Assembly: GCF_963576675.1 (NCBI RefSeq)
Contig: NC_088910.1
Coordinates: 109,706,807 to 109,770,806 of the forward strand
DNA: 64,000 nucleotides
From: Euphorbia lathyris
Taxonomy: Eukaryota; Streptophyta; Magnoliopsida; Malpighiales; Euphorbiaceae
Reading direction: 5' to 3'
The translations under genes were made by a program, and so were the position numbers. The notes beneath the pieces were generated by a model, which searched no databases, was not told where the DNA came from, and saw only the letters and a program-made list of their open reading frames with translations. Shown here piece after piece: positions 23,201 to 32,519 of this stretch (position 1 is its first letter; each line of letters opens with the position of its first letter).

Positions 23201-24047
23201 GTTGCCACGTGATCCAAGCAGTACGAGGAGTCAAGGAATGACTATTGGAATAGCCCCTTACGCTATCGAATATTCCTCGCAATACTGAACAAAAATCTCC
23301 AAAAAATTCTCTAGAATATTTTTAGCATTAAAGACAAAGTCGTTTCTCCTTATTCCTAACCATTAAAATCACAAAGCAGAAGAATTGATAAAATGCATTT
23401 AACAAAAGAGTTGACAATGCTCTGCAATTACGCTTGAGATATGAGCACCAACTTTTTTTTGAACACACAAAACAAAAGTTTCAAAAGATTCTTTCTGACA
23501 TTTCAATTTAGTTTTATAAAGCTCCATTTGTTTATCTTCCTCACACATTCCAGGAAAAAGTAAAGTACTCCTAGGAATTTAATCAAACAGGTATAACGCA
23601 CTCTAGCGACACCAATTAAGAAACCATCAAATTCAACTAAAACTATTCCCAATTCAATTCAAACCCAAAAAAAAAGGATAAATCAACACTAATATTTCAA
23701 GAAAGAAAGGAAATCAGAAAGAGAAATTGAAGCTTACTCAGAGCAAGAGGTAAGTGGAAGGTAGTGACAACAATAGAAGACTAATTTCAAATTGACACCT
23801 CGAAAATCTAAAGAAAAAGCCTTGATTGCTTGTTCATGGGTAAGTAGAGACAAATCTAAAGAGGAGTAGATGATCAGAGCTTGGCCATTTCTTTAGAACC
23901 CGCCGCAGCAGCTGGATCGGTGTATTGTCAGTAGTGGCACTCAGTTTTTCAAAACGCAGCATTTTAACCAAGATTCCCCAGATCCGCTTGAATCTTCTGC
24001 CATCTTTCGGCCGAGCTAAACAAGTAAAAGAATATCAAATAAAAAAA

Positions 24048-24904
24048 GGGTTAATTACAACTCTAATCCAATTAAGAGGGACCATTTAGATATCTAACCC
24101 ACTTTGCTTCCATCTTACCAAATTAGACCCTTTTAACCACTTTGGACAAAACTAACCTTAGTTCTATTCGATCATCGATCTACTCCTGCTTCTTCTTCTT
24201 TCGCTTCATCCGCTTCTTCTTCTTCTGGTTCTTCTTCTTCTTCTTCTTCTGGTTCTTCTACTTCTTTTTCGGTTCATCTTTTTCAATTTCTGATACAAAC
24301 TGTTAGCGATTATTGACGTATTATGTAATTTCCCGTAGAAATGGTATGTTTTTAACTTATACATCTTGCCTCTTTCTTCATCTGTAATGGTATCGTTTCA
24401 ATTTCCTCTATTTTCCACCATTTTCCTTCATTGTTGTCGTATTTGTGACGAAATTTGTCACATTTCGTCACAAATGCGACAACAGTTGTCGCATTTCGTC
24501 GCAAATGCGACAACAGTTGTCGCATATCGTTGCAAATGTGACAACTATTATCGCACATGCGACAGCTCTTGTCGCATTTGTGACGAATTCGTCACAAATT
24601 CGACATCGCAGCAGTTCAATTGTTATATTTTTTCTCATTTTTTGAGCTTTCCATACTAATCCTCTTCCACAAACAATAATTCTTCAAAGGTTGAACGAAA
24701 CATAATCTCTTCTCTCTATAAACCACCGTCTTTTCATCGGTTTGGGATGGTGAAGAAGACATTGATAGTCTGAGTAAAAAGGTGAGTTGAAATAATGATA
24801 TTTTTGTCCAAAGTAGATGAAAGTGTCTAATTTGGTGAGATGGAAGTAAAATGAGTTAGATATGTAAATGGACTCTTTTAGTTGGACTAGATTTGTAGTT
24901 AGCC
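24048..24904. mobile_element. Mutator-type MITE inserted in array copy 7
   Basis: The left end GGGTTAATTACAACTCTAAT and the inverse of the right end (GGCTAACTACAAATCTAG) match over about 100 bp, including TTTAGATATCTAAC-like and CTTCCATCTTACCAAATTAG blocks. The flanks are A-rich and only roughly duplicated (ATAAAAAAA and GTAAAAAAT). The interior has a CTTCTT tract (24185-24265) and an array of short palindromes built on TGTCGCATTTG and TTTGTGACGA (24436-24610). Array sequence resumes at 24905, so the insertion is younger than that copy. Confidence 0.7.
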
Positions 24905-25189
24905 GTAAAAAATATCCAAACTTGTCTAATAGCACAATTCAAACTTTAATTTATCAGTTGATATAAAGTTGTAAAATTTATTGAATATCCGATGCTAAAC
25001 AGGAATTTCTATAAAAGAATTATTTCTTAATGAGTTTTTTTTTCACTTTTTATCGACCTCTGCAAATAATTTTAAAATTTAATTCAATTCATAAAGAATT
25101 ATCGATAAAGGATCTAGGAGATATTTAGAATTTTTTTATTTCAGATAATTTCAAAATTTTAACAACTAATACATGCTGTATTAGACAAC

Positions 25190-26700
25190 TTTTTTTTTGG
25201 TAAAATACGAAGTATAAAACGTCTAAAACGTAAAAAAAAAACAGAAAAATATGACAAAACAACATACTAAAACTTAATAATTCTACTTAAAATAGAACCT
25301 CGACAATCATATGATAGAATCTCCTAGAGGCATATAGGAGGCACCAGAAACTCATGGTGACTTAATGAACAAGAACTTGCAAAATTCCCCAACTAGCAAT
25401 CTAATTACCCTCTTTATACGTGTGAACAAAAACAACGTTCCAATTACGATCCCAGAGTAAGAGACATCGATGAATAAGAACCCCTTTCCCAAGCAAGATG
25501 GAGCCCAAAGTACAGACCTTAAAGCTCCACAAGTGAAGAAGTACAACCAGTATTTGCACTAAACCCACCACCCCACGAACCATTTGCATCTCGAATCAAA
25601 CCACCCGCAGATGCCATATCGGGGTTACCTTTACAGGCACCGTCAATGTTGACCTTAACCCATCTAGCGGTAGGGGGTTGCCACGCGATCCAAGCAGTAC
25701 GAGGAGTCAAGGAATGACTCATTGGAATAGCCCATTATGTTATCGAATATTCCTCGCAATACTGAACAAAAAATTCTCTGGAATATTTTTACCATTAAAG
25801 ACAAAGTCGTTTCTCCATTTCCATAACCACCACACAAAAAACACAAAGAAAACAGGCCAAGGGATGGAATGGGAGAAGCTATTAATATGTAAGTTCCCGT
25901 CCAACTAGTTAATGATATTACCTGAATAAAATTCTGACTGAAACATAGCAGGGACGATACAGTTCCAAGCGAGGCGGGAGACAGAGCAATCACGAGAGGA
26001 TGCAGCGCAAGGGAGGCCAACGACACATTACCATACCAAATATATGTCCAAAACTTGGTTTTACTCCCATTAAAGATTAGTTTAGCAATTCCTTTCAATA
26101 AAATTGTGCTACATGCCACAATACTTCTCCATATAGAAGAGTAATGAGGATAAGCACAAAAACTTTCAATATCCAAGTGTTGACTGCGGTATTTAGCTCG
26201 AAAAGTGCGAACCTACAAAGCATCATTATCAATTAAAATATTTCACCCTAATTTTCCAAGCATTGTAAGGCTGAAGCATCTCATACTTTGAATGCCCAGA
26301 CCTCCCTCTAGTTTATTTCTGCAAACCAACTCCTAATTAACCAAATGATTTTTTTTGTTACCACCAGTGGACCCCAAATAAAGTTGTGGTTACAACTATC
26401 AATTTTATCATAGATACTTTTCGGAAGAAGAATAGTTTGCATAACACAATTCGATATAGCCGAAGTTACTGACTTAATCAGTGTAAGGTGGCCAGCAAGA
26501 TTAAGACAATGGGACTTTCAGCCTACAAGCTTCGCATGGATACAATCAATGGCATACTTGTACATTTCTTTAGAAACTCTCTGATGGAGAAGAGGCATCC
26601 CTAAATACATCCCCAAGTCCAAAGTTCTCGAGAACCCAAGGATATCATAGATACCATGCCAACGGCCTGAAATACGTTATTAGAAAAGAAAACACGAGAT
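25190..26700 (-). mobile_element. LINE (non-LTR retrotransposon) 3' fragment
   Basis: Minus-strand remnants run in ORF2 order. Near 26430-26330 is a CNHNFIWGP-like segment from the end of the reverse transcriptase region. At 26176-25664 is a linker with SIWRSI and TKFWTYIWYGN, typical of plant L1 ORF2. At 25722-25519 is an RNase H start reading WVKVNIDGACKGNP and AGGLIRDANGSWGGGF, keeping the first catalytic Asp. The 3' end is marked by a T tract at about 25190 on the plus strand. The 5' part is missing and frames are broken. It is the parent of part B of the array. Confidence 0.75.
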
Positions 26701-28105
26701 TTTTACAGACTAGCCTTTTGACTTAACTGCCAAGAAAATTTTCAACTCCTTTATTCAGGTTTGAGGGTTTTTCTGACTTTTAGTCGAAAGATAAATCTTG
26801 TCTTTACTTTGTTTTGTTTTTTCATTATTAAATAAAACTTTTGATCGCTCTACTACTCTGGTCACGACGAATCTAGAATTTTCTATTAGTGGAAGCAAAC
26901 TATACATGTAAAATAATAAATTTACCAAAAAAAATCAATAATAATAATATAAATAAATTATTTCAATTACAGCGTGTGTATATATATTTGGAATTACTTG
27001 TTGGAATTAGATCCACAAACAACAAAATCATAAAGTCATGTTAACCTATCAATATCTAAAATGGAAACATACCTGAATTCATAGTGCAACAAATTGAAGG
27101 GAATTAGAAACATCTTACTGTGATTGGTCTTTTAGGGCTAGAAGTAACTAGCACATCTACACTTGATGGGGGAGACTGTAGATTTAGAATAATAATGCTT
27201 TGTGAACCATAACCCTTCATTTAAACCTAATAAATGTAATTACTAATATTCCAATCATAGAATTAAGGGGGTGTTTGGTTCAAACTACGGAATCGAAATA
27301 AAAAACGGAATTGGAATATGATGGAATCAGAAACACAATTTATTTATTGTGTTTGGTTTAATATGGAATTGGAATCAGAATCCCTTTGAAACTGTTTGGT
27401 TCTCTAAAAGTCCGGAATCAGAATTAATACATGAGTTAATAATAGTACGCATAATACATCTCTTGGCTCATGTACTTGGTCCAAAACTTCAACTGCCCCC
27501 TGAATTTTTAAAAGTTTTAAATAACCTCCTATTTTATCCAGTCGCCTCCACTAACCTTATATTTCTCAATAAAATTTGCTGGATGTATAAAATGGAAGAT
27601 GCGCTCCATCACTTGTCAAAGTGCTCGTCATGTACCAAAAAAAAGTGTCAAATAGATAAATAATTAGGAACTTTTGAAAGTTTATGGGATAATTGAAGTT
27701 GTAGGGTTATTAATTAGACAAGACTAGGAGGCTATCAAATGTAACTGGATAAAAACATGGAGTTATTGAAGCAATTAAAATAATAGAGAATTATTAAATG
27801 CAATTAAATAAGAATAGAGATTCATTTTGAACTTTTAAAAATTTAAGGAGAATTTGAAGTTTTAGACCAAATACATGTAGCAATAAATATATTAAACTAT
27901 AATAATAATAAAAAATAATAATAAGGAAAAATTATAAAATTGGGTAAAATGGGAGATCCATTTACATATTTATCCTATTTACCCAACTTACTACATATCT
28001 AGACTATTTTTATGTGACTTCCCCAAAATACCCTTAATATATGTATAACACTTAGAATTTTTTTTAGTCTTTCTTCTTTTTCCTTCCGTCTGACTTACTA
28101 CATGC
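26701..28105. other. AT-rich region with MITE-like text
   Basis: No gene is seen. The segment from about 27270 (GGGGGTGTTTGGTTCAAAC) resembles the ends of common plant hAT-type MITEs, but no partner end or target duplication was found. The 104-aa frame at 27349-27663 has no domain. Confidence 0.35.
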
Positions 28106-28116
28106 TAAATGGGTAA

Positions 28117-30963
28117 AATGATCCGAATCTTCGGTACACCTACATTGCCTCTCTACCAACCGAACTCCAACCAGAGTTACAACGTCTCATCACAGCCACA
28201 GGCAGAAATTTCGCTGACATCAGCATTGGGGAAATTCACCAATTCACTCTTCTTGCTCTAGAGAAATTGTGTGAGCAACAATGCCTCTTCAGCAATATCA
28301 TGTCCCAAAGGAATCTTGCTCAGAAATTTTGCAACAAATCTTACCTACATATCAAGTGCAAGGATAGCAAATGTGACTGTCGTCCCTCAAAGAAGAAACA
28401 CCACAGGAAGCTCTCTAGATTCTCTAAATTCCCTAATTCATATCAAGGGTCCAGACGGCAGAAACGATTTAAGTTTTTCAAGAAAAAGACCAACAGGAAT
28501 AAGCGAACTGATCGGTGTTACATTTGTGGTCAAAAGGGGCATTACGCTCGTAAATGTCCAAATCAGCCTCAAAAGGCTCAAAAATTGGTCCAACAACTTT
28601 CCTACAGTCTTGAAGATGCAGATGTTGAATCCTTATACTCTGAGCAAGATGAAGCAACACCAGAAACCATCTTCGCCCTTGAAGATTATACAGATTCTTC
28701 TTCTTCAGAAGATTCTGATGATGATTTTCCAGTTTTTGATGATTTGCTTCCCATCTATTCCCTACAATCATGCTCATCGGAGAGTCTTACTCCCACTTAC
28801 CCCCTGGTAAATATTCATCTACTGTTGTCCAAATATGACAGACTCATTTCTGTTATTGGTCTTATAGATACTGGGGCTCAAAAGACGATGGTTAATCCAT
28901 CAATTTTGCCTAATACCTCATGGGAAACCCACTATGAGTATTTCAAGGCTGCAGACGGCAAAGTATTTTCTACTACACTCAGATCCAAAAAACCCATTGG
29001 GATTCAGTTTTTCCCTAACTGTATCATTTGGGTCAAAGTCCTCGGGTCGGCACTTCCAGACAAAGACATCTTAGTTGGTTTTGATGTCTACCAGAAAGCT
29101 AAAAGGTTACAAATTCTCCCTGAAGGGATTCGTTTCAAACGACAATTAAAATTGTACACGTGCGTCCCTAAGATGTACTCCCTAGCTGAAGTCTCACCAG
29201 ATTTTCAACAAATTAGAAAACTTCTCTTGAAGTCATGTGCTGATTCCCACTCACAATTCTCGCATCCTTCACCACTTTGGAAAAATAAAGATTTCTTCAT
29301 CAAATTGCCTTTCAAGCTTAATGAAGATGTCAATCCTACAAAGGCAACACATCCGGGCATGACACTTGCTGACCTTCTCCTGGCAAAAGAAGAATGTGCT
29401 CAATTGTTGCAACAAGGCTTGATAGAGCCAACCACATCTCCTTGGGCTTGTCAAGCATTTTATGTCGAGAAGCGGTCAGAAATAGTCCATGCAAAGAAAA
29501 GGCTTGTGATTGACTACAAGCCCCTCAATGGATTTCTAAGAGATGACAAATTTCCCCTTCCAAGGATTAATTCCTTATTTGTCCATCTCAATAAAGCCCA
29601 TATATTTTCAAAATTTGATCTCAAAGCAGGTTTTTGGCAGCTTGGGATTCATCCAGAAGATCGTTACAAGACAGCATTTTGCATTCCTACAGCCCAATAT
29701 CAATGGAGAGTTATGCCTTTTGGGCTAAAAATAGACCCATCTCTGTTCCAAAAGGCCATGATCAAGATTTTTGAGCCCATCCTTCATAGTGCTCTTATCT
29801 ACATTGATGATATCTTACTCTTCTCAAAAGACGTCCAAGCCCATAATAGTCTTTTGACCCAATTCCAGCACATTGTAGATCATTATGGCATAATGCTTTC
29901 TGAAAAGAAGAGCATTATTGGACAGGACTCAGTGGAGTTTTTAGGCATGAGATTCCATGATGGCCAATATCAGCCTGGACCCCACATTTCTCAAGAATTA
30001 TTGAGATTCCCTGATGAAAATCTTTCTGTAAAGCAAATTCAACAATTTTTGGGAATTATCAATTACATCCGGGAATTCATCCCTCGTGTCTCTGAGCACA
30101 CTAGCCAATTATCAAAGATGTTGAAAAAGAATGCCCCATCGTGGAGTCATGTCCAAACTAAAGCTGTTCAGCAACTTAAAGTTGTGGCTCAAAATCCTCC
30201 AGCATTAAAGATACCTGGCACTGGAAAGCGTGTTCTACAAACAGATGCTAGTGATGAACATTGGGGTGCATTGCTTATTGAAGAAGTTGATGGAACTTCT
30301 CATTACTATGGACATGCTAGTGGACAATTCAAAGCTGCAAAGCAACATTATCACACCACGATCAAAGAGATTCTTGCGGTAAAAAATGGTATAAAGAAAT
30401 TTGAATTCCATCTCATCGATCATCATTTCACTGTCAGAATGGATAATTCATCTTTTCCGAAAATCCTTGAATTCAAAAATAAGTCTCTCCCTAGCCAACA
30501 ATTATTGAGACTTAAGGACTGGTTTGCAAAATATGACTTCCATGTGGAGCATATAAAAGGAAACCAGAACCTCATCCCAGACTTACTTTCCAGACCACAA
30601 CCTTTACTTATTACCTCTATCGCCTCCCTACCTATCATCTTCATGGCATCCCCTACTCCTAAGAATCATGTAGCCCTTCACCCCTTTCCTCCTAGAACTA
30701 ATTTCAAAAATATTTTTGAAATTCAGTGCTATGCCAAAACCCACCTTTTTGTTCACTTCAAAGACTTCCTCACTACAAGGAACCTCCCTACACCTGATGA
30801 ATTTTACCAGGATTGCCCTTTTCTTATCCTTTTCCATCTGAAACCCACACAAGATCTCCTCTCTTCCGAATTATGGTGCATTTGGTGCTTAACAGTTCTT
30901 TATTCTATTGCCATTGAAATACCAATCTTGGAAATGTTTCATCACCTCCATGAAGAACAGTAA
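28117..30963 (+). CDS. Pararetrovirus polyprotein fragment: coat protein end, protease, RT, RNase H
   Basis: The frame is open from 28117 and has no obvious start because the 5' part is lost. Residue numbers count from the TTG at 28267. Basic region and CCHC zinc knuckle CYICGQKGHYARKC at 84-97; acidic Ser/Asp stretch about 112-160; aspartic protease IDTGAQ at 200-205; reverse transcriptase about 370-560 with YIDD at 512-515; RNase H starting with TDAS at 659-662 and ending near DLLSRPQP. Such a polyprotein packages viral RNA and reverse-transcribes it in the cytoplasm. The frame is intact over about 2.8 kb, unlike copy 2. Without the upstream coat and movement regions it is a non-functional fragment. 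Confidence 0.85.
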   Translation, partial: NDPNLRYTYIASLPTELQPELQRLITATGRNFADISIGEIHQFTLLALEKLCEQQCLFSNIMSQRNLAQKFCNKSYLHIKCKDSKCDCRPSKKKHHRKLSRFSKFPNSYQGSRRQKRFKFFKKKTNRNKRTDRCYICGQKGHYARKCPNQPQKAQKLVQQLSYSLEDADVESLYSEQDEATPETIFALEDYTDSSSSEDSDDDFPVFDDLLPIYSLQSCSSESLTPTYPLVNIHLLLSKYDRLISVIGLIDTGAQKTMVNPSILPNTSWETHYEYFKAADGKVFSTTLRSKKPIGIQFFPNCIIWVKVLGSALPDKDILVGFDVYQKAKRLQILPEGIRFKRQLKLYTCVPKMYSLAEVSPDFQQIRKLLLKSCADSHSQFSHPSPLWKNKDFFIKLPFKLNEDVNPTKATHPGMTLADLLLAKEECAQLLQQGLIEPTTSPWACQAFYVEKRSEIVHAKKRLVIDYKPLNGFLRDDKFPLPRINSLFVHLNKAHIFSKFDLKAGFWQLGIHPEDRYKTAFCIPTAQYQWRVMPFGLKIDPSLFQKAMIKIFEPILHSALIYIDDILLFSKDVQAHNSLLTQFQHIVDHYGIMLSEKKSIIGQDSVEFLGMRFHDGQYQPGPHISQELLRFPDENLSVKQIQQFLGIINYIREFIPRVSEHTSQLSKMLKKNAPSWSHVQTKAVQQLKVVAQNPPALKIPGTGKRVLQTDASDEHWGALLIEEVDGTSHYYGHASGQFKAAKQHYHTTIKEILAVKNGIKKFEFHLIDHHFTVRMDNSSFPKILEFKNKSLPSQQLLRLKDWFAKYDFHVEHIKGNQNLIPDLLSRPQPLLITSIASLPIIFMASPTPKNHVALHPFPPRTNFKNIFEIQCYAKTHLFVHFKDFLTTRNLPTPDEFYQDCPFLILFHLKPTQDLLSSELWCIWCLTVLYSIAIEIPILEMFHHLHEEQ

Positions 30964-30987
30964 TGTGATTCTCTGTTATGGACTTTA

Positions 30988-31647
30988 ATGGACTGGTATG
31001 CCCCCCTTTCGTGGTGGCGAAAGGAACTCCAGAAAATAATTGAAAGACTCAAGCTCTGGGATAGTGCAACATCCCACTTATCAACTAGTGCAGTCTTTAT
31101 CATCCACGTGCCATACTTCCAAGATATGCAAGGGAAATTTTGGACTCAAAATGAAGCTTATGAGTGGAATACTTTTTTGACTCCAATACAGGAAACCAAA
31201 GGCAATGAAAAAATGGCACTGAAAAATTATCTTTTTTGTCTTAATGGTTATGATCTCAATACTAACCAAATTCTTAGTACTACTCTGTACCCTGCCAAGC
31301 CAGTCAACATTCACTTAGTGTCAGCTCGGACTCCATTTATGACTTCACAACAACAACCAGAACCAGGACAAGCATCTTCTTCCAAATCAAGACCACCCCA
31401 AACAACTCAAGTACCACCTCAAGTGCCACCTCAAACAACTCAAGTACCACCTCAAGTGCCACCCCAAGCAACTCAAGTGCTACCTCAAGAACCTCAAGTT
31501 CCACCTCATTACTTCCAAGATTCCCAAGACCCCTATCCGGACCCACGAGAAAGGAGAGGACCATGGTACGAATCTCTATATGGCGACATTGATTCAGACG
31601 ATGAAGACTGGAGGAACTTTAATCTCTCTCCTAGTCATTATATATGA
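30988..31647 (+). CDS. Pararetrovirus downstream ORF, 219 aa, unknown function
   Basis: Starts at ATG 30988 in the same frame as the polyprotein, 8 codons after its stop. The N-terminal half (about 1-115) is globular and Trp/Tyr-rich (MDWYAPLSWWRKELQ). The second half has a Pro/Gln-rich repeat (VPPQVPPQTTQ, about 140-178) and an acidic end with DIDSDDEDW. I do not recognise a domain. A second ORF of unknown role after the polymerase is reported for some endogenous pararetroviruses. Because only one stop separates it from the polyprotein, it could also be a former C-terminal extension. Copy 2 lacks it through a deletion. Confidence 0.6.
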   Translation: MDWYAPLSWWRKELQKIIERLKLWDSATSHLSTSAVFIIHVPYFQDMQGKFWTQNEAYEWNTFLTPIQETKGNEKMALKNYLFCLNGYDLNTNQILSTTLYPAKPVNIHLVSARTPFMTSQQQPEPGQASSSKSRPPQTTQVPPQVPPQTTQVPPQVPPQATQVLPQEPQVPPHYFQDSQDPYPDPRERRGPWYESLYGDIDSDDEDWRNFNLSPSHYI

Positions 31648-31750
31648 AAATATCCAAAAGACATAAGTGCCACTTGTCCAAAAGTTGTGGTTTAAGAATT
31701 ATGTTTGTGCTTTTCTTGTATTGTTATAATAATGTTATGTAATGGTGTAA

Positions 31751-31945
31751 GAAAGATAAGATTCTATTCTTATCTTTCAAAAAGATAATGGTGTGGTGTG
31801 TGGTGTGTAAGCAAGATAAGATGTTATTCTTATCTTCTCTTTTTTATTTTGTCTTGTTCCTTAGGTTTTTCCTATATAAGGAAGCCTTGGCTCATTTGTA
31901 AGATCATCATTTGCTCCCATTGTAAAATACTCTTTGTGTAATAAA
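31751..31945 (+). promoter_or_regulatory. Pararetrovirus 35S-like promoter and poly(A) signal
   Basis: TATATAAG at 31873-31880, within CTATATAAGGAAG, matches the core of the cauliflower mosaic virus 35S TATA region as I know it. AATAAA follows at 31940-31945, about 60-70 bp on, the arrangement that gives pararetroviral RNA its short terminal redundancy. Upstream are two GATA dyads: GAAAGATAAGA/TCTTATCTTTC (31751-31778) and AAGATAAGA/TCTTATCTT (31813-31836), each with a 6-bp spacer. Copy 2 has the same core on the minus strand near 32256-32268. Confidence 0.7.
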
Positions 31946-32017
31946 AGTTATGGCTTTCTAAACCCTTCTCTCTTTCCAAAGTACTTTCTTAATTTAGTTT
32001 AGTCATATCATATCTTA

Positions 32018-32130
32018 GGTAATGATCCTAGTTTCTAGTCTCCTTGCAATAAAAGAACCATGTCGTGGCCATTAAGAGTGTAAGAGGCCTTCATTTCCGT
32101 GTGAGACCAGAAACTAGGATTATTACCTAA
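32018..32130. repeat. Centre of a long pararetrovirus inverted repeat
   Basis: The arms meet here: TAGGTAATGATCCTAGTTTC on the left and its near-perfect inverse ending at about 32130 on the right, with a unique spacer of about 62 bp. The arms extend about 400 bp as uninterrupted intergenic sequence and then, across a deletion in copy 2, through the polymerase region. Confidence 0.8.
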
Positions 32131-32519
32131 GATATGATATCTAAATTAAGAAAGTACTTTGGAAAGAGAGAAGGGTTTAGAAAGCCATAACTTTTATTAC
32201 ACAAAGAGTATTTTACAATGGGAGCAAAGGATGATCTTACAAATGAGCCAAGGCTTCCTTATATAGGAAAAACCTAAGGAACAAGACAAAATAAAAAAGA
32301 AAAGATAAGAATAACATCTTATCTTGCTTACACACAGCACACCACACCATTGTCTTTTTGAAAGATAAGAATGGAATCTTATCTTTCTTACACCATTACA
32401 CAACATTATTATAACAATACAAGAAAAGCACAAACATAATTCTTAAACCACAACTTTTGGACAAGTGGCACTTATGTCTTCTGGATATTTTCATATAAAA
32501 TGACTAGGAGAGAGATTAA

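Larger units (their letters stand above)
13712..25812 (-). repeat. Seven-copy tandem array, unit about 1.6 kb, of host leader plus LINE 3' end
   Basis: Copies begin at CTCC(C/T)TATTC at 13712, 15352, 16953, 18555, 20153, 21751 and 23346; unit lengths are 1640, 1601, 1602, 1598, 1598 and 1595 bp. The seventh (to about 25812) is interrupted by a MITE. Each unit has two parts. Part A (for example 13712 to about 14725) has no transposon motif; on the minus strand it reads like a plant leader exon with intron start and promoter. Part B (about 14725-15351) is the 3' end of a minus-strand LINE with an RNase H remnant (TPRTAWITWQPP, AGGLIRDENASWGG). The end copies are the most divergent and keep ancestral features. 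The minus-strand frames of 116-151 aa in the copies are RNase H relics, not host genes. Confidence 0.92.
28106..32042 (+). mobile_element. Endogenous pararetrovirus (Caulimoviridae) copy 1, 5'-truncated
   Basis: Contains, in order, the coat-protein C-terminus with zinc knuckle, aspartic protease, reverse transcriptase, RNase H, a second ORF, and an intergenic region with a 35S-like promoter and poly(A) signal. There is no integrase and no LTR, which separates it from Ty3 elements. Genus is unresolved; two ORFs with the second after the polymerase would fit a florendovirus-like layout. The movement protein and most of the coat protein are missing. The first break is a TAA at 28114-28116, where copy 2 has a sense codon. 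It ends beside an inverted second copy. Confidence 0.85.

Noticed and set aside
24352..24659. Frames of 66-97 aa in the palindromic segment, and a CRISPR-like look of regular repeats
   Set aside because: Repeats are palindromic, alternate in orientation and lie in a plant MITE; no spacer structure and no cas genes.
28106..32042. Ty3-type LTR retrotransposon
   Set aside because: RT and zinc knuckle alone would allow it, but there is no integrase, no LTR, and a 35S-like intergenic promoter is present.
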